A stretch of 64,000 nucleotides of DNA. Origin: Micrasema longulum. Lineage: Eukaryota > Arthropoda > Insecta > Trichoptera > Brachycentridae. Both the position numbers and the translations under genes were made by a program. The DNA lies in NCBI GenBank assembly GCA_022494885.1, contig JAGVSM010001666.1, positions 186,001 through 250,000 on the forward strand. The letters are read 5' to 3'. Numbering within the stretch: position 1 is the first letter of the stretch; every line of letters begins with the position of its first letter. Shown piece by piece: positions 11,601 through 20,619 of the stretch. The notes below the pieces were generated by a model. That model saw only the letters and a program-made list of their open reading frames with translations, ran no database searches and was not told the origin of the DNA.

Positions 11601-14600
11601 CATCTGGAATGCATAGTTCCCTTAGATATTCCGGAGCCGAGTTGTGCAGTGACTTATACATAAGCCAACAGAGTTTGTATTCGACCCTCTGTGGAAAACG
11701 TAGCCAGTGTAGTTCCCGAAGTAGTGGAGTGATATGACTGAACTTAGAGATTCCGAAAATAAGTCTCGCTGCGGCATTCAATACAGATTGTAGGCGAGTC
11801 ATTTTGTTCATTGGTAGACCTGCATAGATACCATTACAATAATCGACTCTAGACACTACAAACGCATTTATTAATTGACGGGCGGCATCAACCGGCAAAT
11901 TTTTGCGTATGCATTTAATTTGTCTCAGCTGGTAGAAGCATGAACTTATCGTTCTACTAATTTGAGCGTCAAGAGATAGGTCAGAATTGAGTAAAACTCC
12001 CAGTAGTTTAACGGTGGATAAAACGGCACTCCCTACATTGGGTAGAGCCGTATCCTGGATCAAATTCTGTCGTCTGGCTGAAGCCACCCACAGTTGTTCA
12101 GTTTTTGATGGGTTTAATGTTAGTCTGTTTTCAGCCATCCAGTTTCCTATTTTCTTGATGCATCCATCAATTAAATTGACAAGCGCACTTCTCTCGCCTG
12201 GTTTGCAATAAAAATAAATCTGCGTATCATCTGCATAGCAGTGCGACCACAATCCACATTCTTTGATAATGTTCTCTATATCTTTAGTGTAAAGGAGATA
12301 GAGAAGTGGTCCGAGTACTGACCCTTGAGGCACTCCTGTAGACACCCGAAAGTTGGTTGAGCTTTTACCCTGGAACACGACTGCATATTCTCTTTTATTA
12401 AGATATGAACTGAACCACATATGTGCCTGATCACGGATACCATAAGTTTTCTCCAGACGTTCAAGCAAAATATTATGGTCTACAGTATCAAATGCAGCAC
12501 TCATGTCCAGAAGAGCCATCAACACCAGATTACCAGAGTCCACCGACGTTATAATGTCAGACAGTACTCTTATCACTCCCGTCTCCGTGGAATGAAAACG
12601 TCGGTATGCCGATTGCCTTACCGAAAATAAAGAATTCCGCTCGATATAGTTAACGAGCCTGTGAGAAACTATTTTTTCTAGTATTTTTGATACGATGGGA
12701 AGATTTGAAATAGGGCGAAAACTGGAAAGATCTTCCACATCTAGTTGGGAATTTTTTAAAAGTGGAGTTACATTTGCTTTTTTTATGGCTCTCGGAACAA
12801 TGCTGCGCTCCATGGATGTATTAAATAAATCTGTTAAAAATGGAGCTAATACGTTAATGCATTTTTTCAAAAGCCATGTTGGCATCGGATCTAATATACA
12901 TTGTTTGTTGGCTGTCATTGTAGTCTGTTTATGTCATTTCGGTTTCCTGTTCCCCATACTTTTTGCATATAACATATTTTAGATTTGAAATAGGCTTCAT
13001 ACATAAGAATTTTTTCAGTTTTTGGAACGAAGTTTTTGATTTTTTTAAAAAGACTCGATAATGTTGCTATTTTGCTAATTACATTATTGATGTGAGTTGT
13101 CCATGTCAATTGTCTGTCTATTAGTAGTCCTAAATATTTAACATGTTCAATTAGTCGTTTTTCATTTATGTAAGCATCTACTTTATGGCATTTTTTTTCT
13201 AGATTAACAAATGGATAATATTGCTTTTTTTTTCATTAAGCGTAAGTAAGTAAATGTTTGTCCATTTAGTCAACATAGTTAGGTCTTCGTTTATGTCATT
13301 GTTTGTTAATACGTCAGTTTGATTTTGATAGAATAGTCCAATGTCGTCGGCATATATGATAATTTTTCCTTTAAAATTGTACAGTGATAAGTCATTTTTA
13401 AATAAATAACGATCTATTTTAGTGTTCAACTCTCAATAGGCTGATTTTGATGTTACCTAGTTATATAAATTACCCCATGATTTTTTAATAAAAAAATATT
13501 AATTTATTAAATTAAATTTTGGATTCAATTTATTAATACACGCAATGAGGAATTCCAGCCCAACCTGGAATTAAATTTAAAAAATGTTTTCGTGTACACG
13601 TGAATATTTAAAAATTTTAGAGTATGATGAAATATCTCAAAAACGGACCCAAAAATAAATAAAAAATGTTAAAAATAGTATTCATTTTAAAATCGTAAAT
13701 AATGACGTCACTCCTTATATCTACGTGTAGTATTTCCGGTTTCCGCTTAAAAGCCCCCGAACCGTGTAAGGAACGTTTTGACCATAGAAAAAAAAGAATA
13801 TAATTTGACATTGCAACCAGAGATTATGTCAACTTTCTAGGTTTTCCAAATCGAAACGTTCGTAAAAACAACCATAACATAGAAATGAGCACTTTACAAT
13901 CAACTCAATGAAGTAATCAAAGCAATATTCCATAGATTCTTGTCAGTTTTGTTATTGGCTGGAGAAATACAACTTACCGCGGTCAGTGAAAGTAAGAACG
14001 CCAACCGTTTCATTTGGTGCGGTATTTGATAAATGTAACTTTAAAAAATCATATCTTTGTAAAAAACGCACAAAAAAAAAAATATAAATATTTTTCCTTA
14101 GTTAAATAGTACGCTAATAGAAAAAAATAAATTAGAAAACAGTGGAATTCCTCATTCTGCGGTGCCGCGGAAAAGGGGCACAAGTCGGGTTTTTTCGCTA
14201 TTTGGGGTTTTACTGCCATTCGAAACTCCATTTAATGACACTCAAGGGAAATGGGTACCAGTTGATGTATTTCTCATTTCGACAATAAAAATTCGATTTT
14301 ACATTTGGACCTAAGTTTATAATTGTAAAAAAGTGTCAAAGAAAAAAGACCTAATTCGAGTTGCGCCTTCTTATGATTATTTTTTCATCAAATTTGTAAT
14401 GCGGAAAAAGAGCACAAGTCGGCTTGCGCTAGCAGTGACATAGCTTGGCCACAACGGTGCAACGAAATAACATTCATTTATCATATGGTAAAAAGGCATA
14501 TCTTTTGTTGAACTCCATCCTCACGCCGCGCCACCTCAAATTGCCACGAATTTTACAAAAAAACTAGCCGAAGACTGCGGCCGAATAAATTGTTGATTGA

Positions 14601-17600
14601 TGTTTTTAATTTAATTACTGTATTGTTATTTTTTTAATATATACTAATGTTCAATATGTAAATAAACTCTGCTTTCATTTCTTAAACTGCACATGTGGTG
14701 TCCTAACATACATTCATAGCTTCTTCCGCATTCTTGCATCTTGTCATAGATGCCCTTCGATGATCTCGTCTTGGTTGTCCTCTTCCTACGTTACCGGTCA
14801 TATTTGTTTTACAGTCATTCAGTCGTTTCATATGACCGACCATGTTAGTGACCTTTTCATTTATGCACGTATCAGATTACTTGAATCAACATTGGCAAAT
14901 GAATTTTTTGTCACAGAAGGCAAAATTAGCAGTTCGCGGTGGAATCCCGGTGCCGACGCTTATTTATGGGAGCAAAGTATGGGAACAGAAAAACAAGTAT
15001 GAAAGTAGGCTAAATGCCGTCAAAATGCTATCTCTCAGGTGAATGCGTGGTGAAACTAAATACGTACATGGCAAGACCAAATCCAATGTTAAAAGTTGTA
15101 ATAATGGGCGCATGTGCATAAGAAGATTTATGAATGTAGAGGTAGCGAGATCTGTATTCAAAGACAGAGTGATATGGCGTTTTATCCTCTCAGCCTACAA
15201 TAACAGCAAAACTATGCAAAATGTTGCTGAGTCCGTTTTTCCTTATTTTATTGTTCCTCACAAAGTTAAACCACTGCCTACCAAAAATACTGTGTTCTTA
15301 AAATTCAGTATTTTTCTGTTTTAATCCTAGTGAGAATCTTTGTGGACACCATATGCTCTAATTTTGGCCTAAGTGCACTCGGTGCTAATACGATTGAAGT
15401 ATAGGAAAAAAATTAACAGGGAAAAAGGGCACGTGTCTTCAATATTTATAAATATGTCATTTTTACAAGCAATGAATATGTCAACTCATAAACAACCCTG
15501 GATTGAAATATATTCCATTAAATAACAAATGTAACTGATATATTTTGTAGTAATTAAAAAACCATCTAGGCTCTAGGAGCCAGTCAGTAAAACAGTCATG
15601 CTGTAAAATTACGCCATCGTGACTTATGCCCCTTTTCCGTGTCACCGCAGAATTGTTTTAAATCACATTTAAATCTGTAGTTATTCCTTGTTAAAAGATA
15701 GCATCAGTTTCAAAACATACTTAAATCTAAGATTGTTTGGTTTCAAAATGTAAATACCTCGTGGGTCTATGTAGAAATATGGTCTATGGTCTGGTAGAAA
15801 ATGGATGCCCTGCGAGGAATCTAAGTGTTCATTGTTTATTACAATCTGCTCATCTTCATGGCGGCAATGCAGAACTGAACTCGAGTCGCGTATTGTCCAT
15901 GTCCGTAAAAGGAAAGAGGGTTTATCTACTAACGCACTGACGAGTAGAGCCGGGAGGCGTGCATCGGCCGGGAGTCAGGCCGAGTTGCCCTTTCCCCGCT
16001 GCGCTGTTGTTAAGGACGTTGTCTTCATATGTAGGATCGGGCTTTCATACTGTATGGTTGATAGATCTATGGCGATGCCAGGTTTTGAGTAGGTCGATGC
16101 TAGGTTTTTGTCTCGAATTGATTGTTTTTTTTTTGTTTATTTGTCTGAATCGGGTGTCTTTGATACAGGAAAAAAAAAGTGATAAGGTTGGCAGAATTGC
16201 CGGTGGTGACGACTCCAGTTGGAATCGTTTTTCCCGGTTTTCTAACAAGCCATCGGAATTGGGAAGGTTAGATCGAGGCCGACAGACAAAGCCACCGTAT
16301 CATCGCTGCGCCTGCGATATCCGCTAAGTGATTTTTCTTTTTTAAAGTATTTTTATTTTCTTACGAAGATTACACAACTTTGTTTCAGCAAAATATACTT
16401 AAATATTTGTTATTTCATTGTCAATAAAAAAATACATTAAAAAAAATCCGCAATCAAAAGGTACTCTGTTTAAATTATCTACTTAAATTTTTGAAATATG
16501 CCACTAATGAATATTGCAAGCGCAACAATGATACATGCTAAGGTGCACTGACGGTTATCACCTATCGGGAAATCATTAAAAAAATTAAAAAGTAATTGAC
16601 TATCCATTAAAGCTAAAACAAAATGTTTTTGCAATGTGCCGATCTGTAGAGGCCGAAAGACCTCTGAAATGGATTCGGGTAAATGTGTGGGGCGGGGCTT
16701 TCGATGAGCATTAGAACGCGAGTCATAGTCATTCCCTTTCCGCACCTAATGGTAAATAGGACACTGGATTGGTACACCGATCGCAGCATATCTCGATCAA
16801 ATTTTGTTACATGAAGGTAAGGTGATCAGTCTTACTCTTCAGGTACCAGTCCAGGGACCATGAAATATTCTAGTGTTACCCTTTTAAATAAATATTTCAT
16901 ATCAACCATGTCAGGAATCGAACCCGAGACCTCTCGCATGGTAGGCAAACGCGCTGACCATCACACCACGAGGCCGACGAAACGAATACTGATACTTATC
17001 AAAATATAATGAGTTAATTAATTTGATTTAATAGACTTCACCTTAACTTAACCTTCTTCACGGCCCGATTCCAGCTCAAGAGGTGCTGGCGTATTCCCAC
17101 CCCATGGTGCGGACGCGCTCGCTGCAGGAGGCCACGCAGGAGTCGCGCAACAAGGCGCGGCGCTGCGCGGGGGGGCTGCAGCCGTACCGCACGCGGCCCG
17201 AGACGTGCGCCGCGCTGGCGCGCCGCCTCGTGACAGGCGCGCTGGGCCTGCGCCTGCCCACGGCTTCGCAGGAGCGCCTGGAGGAGCGACGCCTGCTCAC
17301 GCAAGCCAGAGGTACGCTGTACGAAGACGGTCGTCCGGTGGTGCATAGGGCGCTGCATTCGTATCGCAATTGCAGCTCGATTTGAAGTTTTACGCTGCAG
17401 GTGCAGTCCAAAGTCTATGAATCGTTACAGCGATTATCACCCTTTCAAATATATATTTTATGTCGACTCGGCCGGGAACCAAACGCGGGAGGCAAACACA
17501 CTAACTAGTGCACCGCGCCGATAAGCCGACTAATATCCGCTAGATTGACTTTTCAGGATTATTTATTTATTTAAAACTTCTAGCAAAAAACAGATTGGTC

Positions 17601-17896
17601 AAAAGAACAGTTGGTCGAAATTTGTACTAAAAAACCATAAATATATATCAAAAGATACAAACCTAAAATAAAAATAACCTAATTAATTCAAACTTACAGT
17701 TGTTTTTTATTACTGCATTATTCCGCCCGAGCATGAGAAAAAAATATTATACGTATTTGTCTAGATGTAATGAAATGGGGCAGTCGAGTTTGTGATTAAC
17801 CTGTTGTGAATATTATCTCACTTTCTAGAGAAGAAACGCCTCGCTGCCCGACACCGGGAGGCGGCCTGGGACGGGTCCCTCGCTGACACTTCCTGA
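2425..17896 (+). CDS. R3HCC1L: R3H domain and coiled-coil protein 1-like, spliced gene
   Basis: Five coding exons join in frame: up to 2612, 3005-3175, 7196-7971, 17075-17311 and 17829-17896 (TGA). Intron phases are 2, 2, 1 and 1, and every donor is GT and acceptor AG. The protein is at least 447 aa. Seen in order: an R3H domain in exons 1-2 ([14 protein letters not shown]), two YxPxxR motifs like exon-junction-complex binding motifs in exon 3, an acidic box ([15 protein letters not shown]), an RRM-like block ([20 protein letters not shown]), the family block [13 protein letters not shown] in exon 4, and a charged coiled-coil tail. Known of the family: vertebrate R3HCC1/R3HCC1L share this domain order and have been linked to the exon junction complex. 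Oddity: no ATG exists in the exon 1 frame between an in-frame TAA at 2422 and the R3H region, so the initiator lies in an upstream exon or is non-AUG. Introns are full of transposons. Identity is firm; the 5' end is open. Confidence 0.93.
3005..3175 (+). CDS. R3HCC1L: R3HCC1L exon 2: R3H domain
   Basis: The acceptor is ACTTGCAG|C and the donor GG|GTAATG. The exon begins by completing a Cys codon from exon 1 and encodes [19 protein letters not shown], then a Gly/Pro-rich loop, then [20 protein letters not shown]. The R-x(3)-H-like core of R3H domains is visible as RRYLVHR. R3H domains bind single-stranded nucleic acid. The exon is GC-rich (CpG-rich) against an AT-rich background. Confidence 0.93.
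3618..3842 (+). repeat. SINE fragment
   Basis: It contains a B-box-like GGGTTCGACTTCT at about 3633 and ends in GGGAATGATGATGATTGA. This tail resembles the GGGAATGACGACGACG end of the complete SINE at 29857-30125. The 5' tRNA-like part is mostly lost. Confidence 0.55.
4560..4920 (+). mobile_element. piggyBac-family 3' fragment
   Basis: It is diverged but collinear with 38780-39130, the distal part of the piggyBac-like element at 36810-39327. Shared blocks include TATTATCAGCGCTA, GTTCTCTTC, TCCATTGAC, AAATCTTCC and TTTAATGCTC. The terminal inverted repeats are absent here, so it is an end-deleted relic. The 90-codon ORF across it is not a gene. Confidence 0.65.
4925..5090. repeat. Foldback-repeat family copy, hairpin
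   Basis: The left arm (TTTTGAGTATGTCCAAAT at about 4937) reappears inverted at about 5049 (ATTTGGACATACTCAAAATA). The middle carries the family word AGAGAAGGTAGTATATAAGTCTAGGC. It belongs to the palindromic family with copies at 52190-52490, 56030-56270 and 63337-63825. Confidence 0.65.
5371..5403 (+). other. Hammerhead-like CTGANGA...GAAAC motif
   Basis: CTGAAGA is followed by GGCT...AGCC (able to pair as a stem II) and CGAAACG. The spacing resembles a hammerhead ribozyme core, but one extra T sits before stem II. Similar motifs recur at 31851-31892, 48338-48366, 50921-50965 and 51028-51066. It may instead be a conserved 3' end of a retroelement. Confidence 0.3.
5600..5848 (-). repeat. Foldback-repeat family copy
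   Basis: It contains AGTGGCCACTTAAACCAGCC, GACAGGTCATAAGCCCTGTA and GCCTAGACTTCTATATTA, the inverse of the arm repeated at 52230-52290, 53355-53420 and 63390-63440. Upstream, 5640-5700 matches 57840-57910 (GATGAATCTCACCC, AAAGGTTT), another part of the same family. Confidence 0.7.
5849..6049 (+). pseudogene. LINE reverse transcriptase C-terminal fragment
   Basis: Sixty-six open codons end in TAG. They read [33 protein letters not shown], then [14 protein letters not shown], which is the C-terminal end typical of Jockey-like ORF2 proteins. The related copy at 56330-56592 is further decayed. Only the 3' end of the element was inserted or has survived. Confidence 0.75.
6972..7029 (+). other. 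Cryptic or poison exon candidate
   Basis: A 58-base C-rich stretch is flanked by TCTGTTGCAG and by GTAACACT, so it has exon-like borders just upstream of R3HCC1L exon 3. Exons 2 and 3 already join in phase without it. Including it would place a TAG at the very start of exon 3 and truncate the protein after the R3H domain. It may be a real poison exon or simply low-complexity sequence. Confidence 0.3.
7196..7971 (+). CDS. R3HCC1L: R3HCC1L exon 3: EJC-like motifs, acidic box, RRM-like start
   Basis: The acceptor is ATTTCAG|T (phase 2) and the donor ATAG|GTGAGC (phase 1). It encodes [14 protein letters not shown] (7221-7259) and [17 protein letters not shown] (7332-7382), both of the R-P-D-x-Y-x-P-x-x-R type, separated by an Ala/Pro linker. 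It goes on to a basic helix ([15 protein letters not shown]), the conserved [15 protein letters not shown] (from 7689) and the start of the RRM-like domain (from about 7827). Base composition is very GC-rich, which also produces long antisense shadow ORFs. Confidence 0.95.
7387..7467 (+). other. 26-codon hydrophobic out-of-frame micro-ORF
   Basis: Inside exon 3, one frame over, an ATG opens a 26-codon ORF ending in TGA. Its product is nearly all Leu/Ala/Val/Ile/Met ([20 protein letters not shown]), long enough for one membrane helix. No family is recognised. It could be chance in Leu/Ala-coding GC-rich sequence. Confidence 0.25.
8440..8520 (+). repeat. SINE-like tRNA head, degenerate
   Basis: CTTCGTGGTGTAGTGGTTTGCGCG matches a Pol III A box and its surroundings. 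The B box is decayed (GATCTCGGTTTTT). It lies within the piggyBac-like copy, so it inserted into that element. Confidence 0.45.
9170..9345 (-). repeat. LINE-derived fragment
   Basis: The words CCTCTAAATTCATACATC and GCCGATTATTCCGA recur at 55180-55240, where the minus strand is a LINE 3' coding region. This is a short relic of the same family inside the piggyBac-like element. Confidence 0.5.
10477..10546 (-). repeat. SINE-like tRNA head, degenerate
   Basis: The minus strand reads AGAGTAGTGGTTGGCGCATT, then CCAGGTTTAATTCCTGG, which is an A-box/B-box arrangement with a mutated B box. The upstream GC-rich piece at 10311-10440 ends in the GATGGTGCATAGGGCAATG tail shared with other SINE tails. 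The 130-codon ORF across it is spurious. Confidence 0.5.
10815..11215 (-). pseudogene. Host LINE, 3' half (C-terminal RT region)
   Basis: Starting at 11215 and reading down, the minus strand gives [20 protein letters not shown], then, after stops and frameshifts, [20 protein letters not shown]. This is the C-terminal region of a Jockey-like ORF2. It directly continues the frame interrupted at 12918 (...RNDINRLQ). The two parts were one element, split by the CR1-like insertion at 11216-12917. Confidence 0.85.
11216..12917 (-). mobile_element. 5'-truncated CR1/L2-like LINE inserted in another LINE
   Basis: Removing this segment joins the flanking coding frame without losing a codon (NDINRLQ to NKILKLVYD). 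The trinucleotide TTG sits at both junctions. The 3' end, at 11216 in the minus sense, is an AATA-type microsatellite, and a 3' UTR of about 160 bp precedes it. The 5' end lies inside the RT coding region, so the copy lacks its endonuclease and ORF1. Confidence 0.85.
11377..12918 (-). CDS. CR1/L2-like reverse transcriptase, intact 513 codons
   Basis: This is the ORF2 remnant of the nested LINE, encoding an RNA-dependent DNA polymerase for target-primed reverse transcription. Visible motifs are [11 protein letters not shown] (start of the RT region), [29 protein letters not shown] (motif A, catalytic Asp), [23 protein letters not shown] (motif C, catalytic Asp pair), [11 protein letters not shown], and a C-terminal block ending near the typical [15 protein letters not shown]. 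The endonuclease half is absent through 5' truncation; the ATG at 12918 is fortuitous and lies on the junction. The RT stretch has no stop, so the insertion is fairly young. It is not a host gene. Clade by motif style is CR1/L2-like, not proven. Confidence 0.9.
   Translation of the reverse strand: MTANKQCILDPMPTWLLKKCINVLAPFLTDLFNTSMERSIVPRAIKKANVTPLLKNSQLDVEDLSSFRPISNLPIVSKILEKIVSHRLVNYIERNSLFSVRQSAYRRFHSTETGVIRVLSDIITSVDSGNLVLMALLDMSAAFDTVDHNILLERLEKTYGIRDQAHMWFSSYLNKREYAVVFQGKSSTNFRVSTGVPQGSVLGPLLYLLYTKDIENIIKECGLWSHCYADDTQIYFYCKPGERSALVNLIDGCIKKIGNWMAENRLTLNPSKTEQLWVASARRQNLIQDTALPNVGSAVLSTVKLLGVLLNSDLSLDAQISRTISSCFYQLRQIKCIRKNLPVDAARQLINAFVVSRVDYCNGIYAGLPMNKMTRLQSVLNAAARLIFGISKFSHITPLLRELHWLRFPQRVEYKLCWLMYKSLHNSAPEYLRELCIPDELADRRLTLRSATSTARGKVIIPLRKQRTKFGERAFAVAGPMAWNALPAEVRGCESEVMFRKKLKTHLFSKSFE
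12918..13430 (-). pseudogene. Host LINE, 5' half (RT catalytic region)
   Basis: Minus-strand open pieces read [20 protein letters not shown] (motif C, YADD), [20 protein letters not shown], then [20 protein letters not shown] and [20 protein letters not shown]. The last runs straight into the insertion point at 12918. It is frameshifted and truncated upstream of the YADD region, so it is a dead Jockey-like element. Confidence 0.8.
14155..15653. mobile_element. TIR-bounded 1.5 kb segment
   Basis: The left end has TTCTGCGGTGCCGCGGAAAA followed by GGGGCACAAGTC. The right end carries its inverse, GACTTATGCCCCTTTTCCGT then GTCACCGCAGAA. About 30 of 34 positions match. An internal partial repeat occurs near 14400 (GCGGAAAAAGAGCACAAGTC). 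No transposase is recognisable, and a LINE fragment (14868-15095) lies inside. I cannot fix the target duplication, so the superfamily is open. Confidence 0.6.
14868..15095 (+). pseudogene. LINE ORF2 C-terminal fragment
   Basis: The frame reads [20 protein letters not shown], then [30 protein letters not shown], a TGA, then [15 protein letters not shown]. The pattern tLiYGSevW-x-nESRlnAvEMr-LR is the post-RT region of LINEs common in Lepidoptera. The following 15120-15200 matches 52900-52985 and, inverted, 55110-55200. It is a dead copy. Confidence 0.75.
16725..16976 (-). repeat. tRNA-derived SINE, near full length
   Basis: Minus-strand head: GGCCTCGTGGTGTGATGGTC (A box), CATGCGAGAGGTCTCGGGTT, then a B box GGTTCGATTCC. 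The body ends in GGAAAGGGAATGACTATGA. It is collinear over its length with the + copy at 29857-30125, so this is one SINE family, both copies diverged. It sits about 100 bp before R3HCC1L exon 4. Confidence 0.88.
17075..17311 (+). CDS. R3HCC1L: R3HCC1L exon 4: RRM-like end and family block
   Basis: Two acceptors are possible. GATTCCAG|CT (17075) gives the junction [14 protein letters not shown], which matches the expected length of the RRM-like domain. AG at 17080 would drop two residues. The exon encodes [18 protein letters not shown] and [20 protein letters not shown], the most conserved block of the family, and ends AGAG|GTACGC in phase 1. Confidence 0.93.
17312..17828 (+). other. R3HCC1L intron 4 with SINE copy
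   Basis: Positions about 17390-17523 on the minus strand carry a diverged copy of the same SINE (head GCGGTGCACTAGTTAGTG, decayed B box TTTGGTTCCC, body TGGACTGCACCTGCAGCGTA). The rest is AT-rich and unremarkable. The intron ends CACTTTCTAG. Confidence 0.65.
17829..17896 (+). CDS. R3HCC1L: R3HCC1L exon 5: coiled-coil tail and stop
   Basis: The exon follows TTTCTAG| and completes a Glu codon. It reads [20 protein letters not shown] then TS and TGA at 17894-17896. The charged helix followed by a W-[DE]-G end is the usual C-terminus of R3HCC1L proteins, supporting this as the true last coding exon. Confidence 0.9.
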
Positions 17897-18662
17897 GCCC
17901 CCTCCTCCACTGTCCCAGGTCAGTGCTGTTCCAGGTACGATATAATAACCGCTCGGGAGAATTTATCTTAAATTGTACCGTCATTGTGAAGGGCTTCCGT
18001 ATTCCTCCCTCTGAGTTCTCAGGGCCAGTTGGACTAAGAGAGTTATGTTTAAAGCTAAATATTTTTTGACAAACAGGCAAAATGGGTTGCATGAAAAAAA
18101 CAAGATAAAACTTTTTTGCTGCAACTGGCTCATAGTGTTACGCATTCATCTTGTTACGAATATTTATCTCATCATTTACGAATATTTAATTATAAACAAA
18201 ATATTAATGTTCCAATTGCCGTGTTGAATTGTTCTGTTTTGCATTTGTTAGATTTTAACGGCTTCTCGACGACCATCATCACCTCACCGGACCCGACACT
18301 CCCTCACTATCCACGGACAAAGGTTTGGAGGACTCGTGGCTGATCCGAGGTGAAGACGTTCGGAACATCGGTCAACCTCTTCAGGGTCACTATATTGTGT
18401 TCAGCGGACACCTTCTCCAGTGTATAATCGACGTAATAGCTAAGCTCGAATTAATTAAAGATTGTGATACTCGCCAAACAATGAAATTTAGATTAATGAT
18501 GGAGATTCTGATATGACGTAATAAATAAGGCGGTTGCAAATGCCTCTATTTTGTTAAATATTAAATAAGGGACTTGTGCAATCAGTACGGAATCCTAAAC
18601 TGAACTCTGTCGTGTGTTACCATATTTATAATTAGATGTACAAATGTTTGCACTGTAATAAA
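17897..18662 (+). other. R3HCC1L: R3HCC1L 3' UTR with poly(A) signal
   Basis: This is non-coding sequence following the stop. The first clear AATAAA is at 18657-18662, giving a 3' UTR of about 0.77 kb. Short ORFs here (for example 18116-18343) have no family resemblance. Confidence 0.6.
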
Positions 18663-19602
18663 CTAATTTGGTGTGTAGTATCTAGATGAAGCCACAAGTT
18701 GCAGAGCCATCGGCTAACTACTACAGTTCGATTGGCAATAATAATATTACGCTTTACCCTGATGCGCTAGACTAGCTATGATACGATTATTGTCTACCCG
18801 TAATGGTACTACCGCTCCGCTCTGGCTGCCGGAGAGACGGAGACCGCCACTCTGGCATAACCCAGGCGCGAGCGTGGCGCATGAAAATGTTTGTATCTCA
18901 TCGCCGCTAGAGATGTTGAACGAGCTCTCTCTGATTTGGGGGCTCTTAAATAATATACATTATATAGTTGATAAATACATACTTCTGTGATATCAAAGTG
19001 AAATATTTCCTTTGTTATAAAATGAGCTGAGCACACTTGACTCGGTATTGTATCCTTATTTTTATAACATTTATTATTGGACAAGCAATTTACCGTTAAT
19101 TCTATACACCTAATCTAACCTAACCTACGATTAGCTAGATGGGATATTTTATTAAAAGTTTTATTCGCATTACGTGTTCCATAAATAATATGTGTATATT
19201 ATGATGTGAAATATTTTTCTTTAATTATACAAAAAAAAAAAAACAATTAAGTTTAAATCCATATATTGTGCCATGTCACGTGACAGAAGTATCTCTTTAG
19301 ACAATTGTAATAATGATTCTAGATAATAAAAATAAACATATGTTTTATTACTTTATTGTCTTTACCTCGAATGTTTCCCGAGACAATGAGCGGCCGAGGG
19401 AGCCGGGAAGGAGGCGGCGGATACCGTCCGGTGGATCTGCACAAGTCAATTATAAAAACTGAATAAATTTGTGTTAAGCCATAATAATTGACAGGGAATA
19501 AATATAGTAAACGAGCTGAACCCCGCAATGCTTTGCTATTGCTAGATTTGAGTACATACTCATATATAGATTAAATTAACGCAATCCAACGTTTGATATC
19601 AA
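18663..19602. other. Intergenic, no gene seen
   Basis: A GC-rich patch lies at about 18800-18930 and another at 19375-19440, neither with recognisable coding content. Positions 19505-19590 (GAGCTGAACCCCGCAATGCT, TTTGATATCAATTATT) are repeated at 26895-26985, so they belong to a dispersed repeat. Confidence 0.5.
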
Positions 19603-20265
19603 TTATTGGATATAGTCCTTTAATATTAACTTATCAATTAACGATGTGTAGTATGCTCCCGTAATAGTTTTTCCATTTTTTAGGTTATCGATGAAGATAA
19701 CTCCATGACTATCCCAAAAAACAGTCTCCACCACTTTCCCAGCTGAAGGAACAGTATTTGCCTTTTTCGGGACCGATTCCCCCTTTGCAGTCCACTGTTT
19801 GGACTGATTTTTTTGTTTCTGGAGTAGCTTGGTGAATCCATGTTTCATCTACCGTAATTAATCGGCGCCAATAGTCTGATTTTTTGCGGCTTAGCTGCGC
19901 CAATAGAGCGGTGTAAATGTTCATTCGAACATGTTTTTGGTCCGAAGGGAACAAACGCGGTACCCAGCGCGCGGTCAGCTTATTCATGCCTAAATCCGGT
20001 TTTAATATGCAACAAACACGTTCTTTGGACATGTTCATAGACTCTGTATCTATTTCCTTAATCCGATGGCTGTCCAGCAATATTTGGTAAACTTGGGCGA
20101 TGTTATTGTCAGTGATTGGAGATTTTAGCCATCCCAAACGTTCATTGTCATCCAAGCTGGTACGTACACGTTTAAATTCAGCTGCCCAAAATTTTACTGT
20201 GGTATACGATGGAGCAGAGTTCCCGTACACAGTGTCAAATTTGCATAGGCGTATTGCCTTTCAAA
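19603..20265 (-). pseudogene. Mariner transposase, frameshifted and truncated
   Basis: The minus strand encodes a DD34D-type mariner transposase. It starts within the second helix-turn-helix (YGNSAPSYTTVKFWAAEFKR), passes the linker (ARWVPRLFPSDQK), then the first catalytic Asp (ITVDETWIH). After a frameshift near 19800-19840 it continues KQWTAKGESVPKKANTVPSA and the second Asp (FWDSHGVIFIDNL), with ITGAYYTSLI. The N-terminal domain and the C-terminal third (third Asp) are missing. Both ends are truncated, so it cannot be active. Known of the family: cut-and-paste at TA. Confidence 0.9.
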
Positions 20266-20282
20266 AATAAATATTTTTGCCC

Positions 20283-20480
20283 CGGGCGCTGTGGCGTAGT
20301 TGGTTAGTCGCAGGTTCGATTCCCGCCAGTTAAAGAAAAAAAAATTTCAAGAAAGATTTTTTTCTCAATTGGTCTGGGTGTTATGGTGTATTTTTCATAA
20401 CCTTCCATATCTCCTCTTTCTTCTCTCATTTTTACAAAAACACTTATAAAAACTCACTTAAATGACTGCCAAAAAATAAC
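20283..20480 (+). repeat. tRNA-derived SINE, second family
   Basis: GGCGCTGTGGCGTAGTTGGT (A box), then, after a deletion of the anticodon region, GCAGGTTCGATTCCCGCC (perfect B box), followed by an A-rich and T-rich body. It abuts the truncated N-terminal side of the mariner relic. The head lacks an anticodon arm, so it is not a tRNA gene. Confidence 0.65.
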
Positions 20481-20619
20481 TGCGCATGCAAAACGGTCGA
20501 AATTTTTATGGGTACCTTTCAACGCTTGCATCTTGGTGAGTGCTGCCATCTTCATGTTGAGGGCGGAAACATTTCAGACAACCCTCGTATACCGTGCGCC
20601 TGAAGATTGCAGATAAAAC

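Larger units (their letters stand above)
7972..17074 (+). other. R3HCC1L intron 3, 9.1 kb of nested transposons
   Basis: The intron is bounded by GTGAGC and GATTCCAG. It holds a deleted piggyBac copy (8232-9789) with a SINE-like head inside, a SINE-like head near 10.5 kb, a LINE interrupted by another LINE (10815-13430), a TIR-bounded segment (14155-15653) and a SINE (16725-16976). I recognise no host gene in it. Stretches 13431-14150 and 15660-16720 contain nothing I can name. Confidence 0.8.

Noticed and set aside
17038..17411. Antisense ORFs opposite R3HCC1L exon 4
   Set aside because: Same GC-shadow effect; the sense strand carries the conserved [13 protein letters not shown] block.
19100..19130. 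CCTAACCTAACCTA resembling the insect telomere repeat CCTAA
   Set aside because: Only two adjoining units inside ordinary sequence; not a telomeric array.
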